A stretch of 64,000 bases of DNA from contig NZ_FTMG01000003.1 of the NCBI RefSeq assembly GCF_900155965.1, positions 186,001 through 250,000 on the forward strand. The letters run 5' to 3'. The notes under the pieces are model-generated. The model was not told the DNA's origin. It searched no databases and was given only the letters and a program-made list of their open reading frames with translations. The position numbers and the translations under genes are program-made. Within the stretch, counting starts at the first letter, position 1. Every line of letters begins with the position of its first letter. Shown piece after piece: positions 61,863 to 64,000 of the stretch. This stretch comes from Mucilaginibacter lappiensis. Lineage in GTDB: Bacteria; Bacteroidota; Bacteroidia; Sphingobacteriales; Sphingobacteriaceae.

Positions 61863-64000
61863 TTAAAATTTGATATTGGCGCCCAGGTTAATTATTTTTT
61901 GTTGCGGGTAGAATTGACCGCTACCATATTGAGCGCCGCCGAATTGGCCACTGCCGTTGGTTCCCTCCGGATCGTAGTCCTTCACCTTAGTAAACGTTAA
62001 CAGGTTAAAGCCACTTACAAAAACCCTGAGTCCCTTGATATGAAGTTTTGATAATGTCTGTGCCGATAGTGTATAGCCCAGCTGAACATTTTTAAGTCTT
62101 AAAAATGAAGCATCGTTAAGCCAGAAGGTACTGTTATATAAACCACCACTTACCGCACTTGAAGCCCTGTCTGATACTCTTGGGTATGACCCATTTGGGT
62201 TACTTGGACTCCAGGCGTTATTGGCCCATGAACTATAAAAATTACCGATAACTCCGGATTCAGGCAATACATACTGACTTACCTCGGCCTGACCTGCAAA
62301 TAAAATCGATAGGTCGAAATTTTTGTAGGCAGCAGTAAGGGTTAAACCATAAGTTATTTGCGGGATATTGCCATATTTTGATCGTTCCTGGTCGGCTGCT
62401 GTTATTTGCCCATCGTGGTTAATGTCAGCATAGATAAGATCCCCAACCTGTGCACCGGCAACATGTGGTGTGTTATCCAATTGTGCCTGGGTTCTGAAAA
62501 TACCAATAGATTTATATAATAAGTAAGTATTTAAAGGATTACCTGTTTGGCGCTGGTAGGGTAGTGTACCGGCAGCCTCATCTATATAAATGATTTTACT
62601 TTTGGCATAGGTAAAATTGCCTGATACGCCCCAGGAGAATGTACCGGGATGGTTATAACCCAATGTTGCTTCGAAACCGCCACTGTTAACCTTGCCAATA
62701 TTTTCTGCAGGCACTAATGGACTACCATCAATTGGGTTCACTATTCCGGAGGTGCCGGGAAGAGAACCGTTACGATATGCCAGGATATTTGACCGCACCT
62801 GGCGGAAATAGATGGCTTCTAAGGTAAAGTTTTTTAGGAACACGGCATTAATACCAATGTCCGTCTTTTTGGCTGTTTCCCAGGTAATGTTGGGGTTTGC
62901 AAGCTTGGTTTGATCGATGCCTGGTTGAGGTGAAGCACCCGAACCATTGTCCAGCACTACAGAATTATTAAAAGCGTAATTATCAATATACTGGTAAGGG
63001 CCTATATTATCATCTCCCAGAACACCGTAGGAAGCCCTGATCTTCAGGTCGTCAATAAATTTAACTTTGTTTTGAAACCAGTTCTCCTTAGATATGCGAT
63101 AACCTGCGGATATGGAAGGAAAATACCCCCACTGATGACCGGGTGCAAAAAGTGATGAGCCATCTGCACGAAACTGGGCCTCTACTAAATATTTTTCGTC
63201 ATAATTGTAGGCTAACCTGCTGATCACACTACGGCGGTTATAATTGTAGTTACCATTGTTATCACTGCTGCTGCCACCATTGGTAGCGTCGCTTGGAGCA
63301 CTACCACCTTGTGAAAGCTCTGGCGTGGTAGCTGTTGGAAAATTGTTTCGTTGAGCCCAGAAAAAATTATAAGCATTTTGACTTTGTTCGTAGGCTACAA
63401 AGGCATTGATATTGTTTTTGCCTAACTGCCTTACAAAGTTCAGTTTAATATTAGACGTAGTGAGCGACTGATTAAGCTGTGACTCATACAAATAAGGAAG
63501 CCCGTTTGAGCCGCCCTGGGTGCTTGGTGTATAAATCCCGGTAGTACTGTTATAGGTATAAACGGTATAAGGCGTATTAAATGTTTTGGAAAATACGCCT
63601 GTTTTATCTGCCGAAAAGAAGCCGTCAAGAGAAAGACCCTGTATGCCCGGAATATCATAGCTTGCTCTGATTATACCGTTAAAAGTTTGCGTTGGATTAT
63701 TGGTGGTACCGCCAATACTTGTTGGTGTAAGCGCCGGGTTGGTATTGTCGAAACCGGAAGTAGGCAAACCATTAGGATAAAAAGCCGCTACAGTTGGATA
63801 TCCGCGGTAAATACCCCGAAAGTTATTAGCGGCTGATGTGGTGGGGAATTGCCGGTCTTCTTCGCGGCCTTGTAACGACAGTCCTATTTTAAATCCTTTG
63901 GCAACTGTAGCGTCAATATTAGCCCTGAAGTTGTATTGATTGTATTTTGCCGCGCCATTTTTATAAAGACCAGCCTGTGAAGTTGTACCAACCGAAGTGT
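61863..64000 (-). CDS. SusC/RagA-family TonB receptor, 5' end outside the window
   Basis: The frame stays open to the window edge, so the gene starts beyond 64000. About 712 C-terminal residues are present: part of the plug/early barrel (SLQGREEDRQFPTTSAANNF) and the barrel, with late motifs GLTLTAAYKNFDLSILFAGQ and LKNVQLGYTLSAQTL and the C-terminal Phe (NLGANIKF). It imports glycan fragments together with the adjacent SusD. A methionine codon inside is not the start. Confidence 0.95.
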   Translation of the reverse strand, partial: TSVGTTSQAGLYKNGAAKYNQYNFRANIDATVAKGFKIGLSLQGREEDRQFPTTSAANNFRGIYRGYPTVAAFYPNGLPTSGFDNTNPALTPTSIGGTTNNPTQTFNGIIRASYDIPGIQGLSLDGFFSADKTGVFSKTFNTPYTVYTYNSTTGIYTPSTQGGSNGLPYLYESQLNQSLTTSNIKLNFVRQLGKNNINAFVAYEQSQNAYNFFWAQRNNFPTATTPELSQGGSAPSDATNGGSSSDNNGNYNYNRRSVISRLAYNYDEKYLVEAQFRADGSSLFAPGHQWGYFPSISAGYRISKENWFQNKVKFIDDLKIRASYGVLGDDNIGPYQYIDNYAFNNSVVLDNGSGASPQPGIDQTKLANPNITWETAKKTDIGINAVFLKNFTLEAIYFRQVRSNILAYRNGSLPGTSGIVNPIDGSPLVPAENIGKVNSGGFEATLGYNHPGTFSWGVSGNFTYAKSKIIYIDEAAGTLPYQRQTGNPLNTYLLYKSIGIFRTQAQLDNTPHVAGAQVGDLIYADINHDGQITAADQERSKYGNIPQITYGLTLTAAYKNFDLSILFAGQAEVSQYVLPESGVIGNFYSSWANNAWSPSNPNGSYPRVSDRASSAVSGGLYNSTFWLNDASFLRLKNVQLGYTLSAQTLSKLHIKGLRVFVSGFNLLTFTKVKDYDPEGTNGSGQFGGAQYGSGQFYPQQKIINLGANIKF

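Overview
The window looks like a chromosome segment of a Bacteroidota bacterium, most likely a Sphingobacteriaceae member close to Mucilaginibacter or Pedobacter (inference). Support: Bacteroidota-type promoters (TTG, about 19 nt, TAnnTTTG), A-rich leaders instead of Shine-Dalgarno sites, a SusC/SusD pair, CarboxypepD_reg-type TonB receptors, FtsX permeases in tandem, and many dispersed palindromic intergenic repeats.

Region 1 (1-23.3 kb) is the late part of a tailed prophage, all main genes on +. Distal tail genes (partial 89 aa, 707 aa, 683 aa) are followed by an AT-rich accessory block (4.7-7.9 kb), the tape-measure gene, a small protein, a ClpP-like prohead protease fused to a scaffold-like tail, capsid, probable tail tube, portal, head-tail connector, a tail fibre with an SGNH esterase domain, a beta-propeller-like protein, an acyltransferase and a lysis cassette. 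It stops 24 bp short of a tRNA-Leu 3' end, a likely attachment site. Integrase, terminase and early genes are not in the window. The accessory block is the oddest part: two truncated copies of the tape-measure N-terminus lie in series before the intact gene, with unrelated lipoprotein or membrane-protein genes between them, plus two paralogous mini-genes on the opposite strand.

Region 2 (23.3-31 kb) has tRNA-Leu(GAG), tRNA-Leu(CAG) and tRNA-Lys(UUU), a BNR-repeat protein, a SatD/DUF3307 pair, and a NAD-metabolism operon: a short NUDIX-like remnant, a nicotinamide phosphoribosyltransferase homologue and a divergent PRPP-synthetase homologue. The pair resembles the ADP-ribose based NAD+ rebuilding pathway (NARP1) known from phages. 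An alpha/beta hydrolase and a DUF4287 protein follow.

Region 3 (31-46.4 kb) is mostly chromosomal: topB flanked by inverted copies of one repeat, an esterase-TPR protein, a membrane protein with an HEYSH motif, an LptF/LptG permease, two FtsX-type ABC permeases, a candidate small RNA, a PAP2 phosphatase and a membrane sensor/histidine kinase/response regulator set.

Region 4 (46.7-50.2 kb) is a candidate peptide system: a 101-aa precursor-like peptide closed by its own terminator, then a membrane protein with SdpA-like features, an HTTM (SdpB-type) membrane protein, a DCC thiol-disulfide protein and a lipase. Region 5 (50.2-52.7 kb) is an AraC regulator and two enzyme genes sharing a TTTGTACAAT palindrome in their leaders.

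Region 6 (52.8-64 kb) carries a siderophore-type TonB receptor, a DUF1080 protein and a polysaccharide-utilisation locus on the minus strand: SusC (cut by the window end), SusD, a small secreted protein, a GH5 enzyme with a ricin-type lectin domain and a GH30 enzyme.
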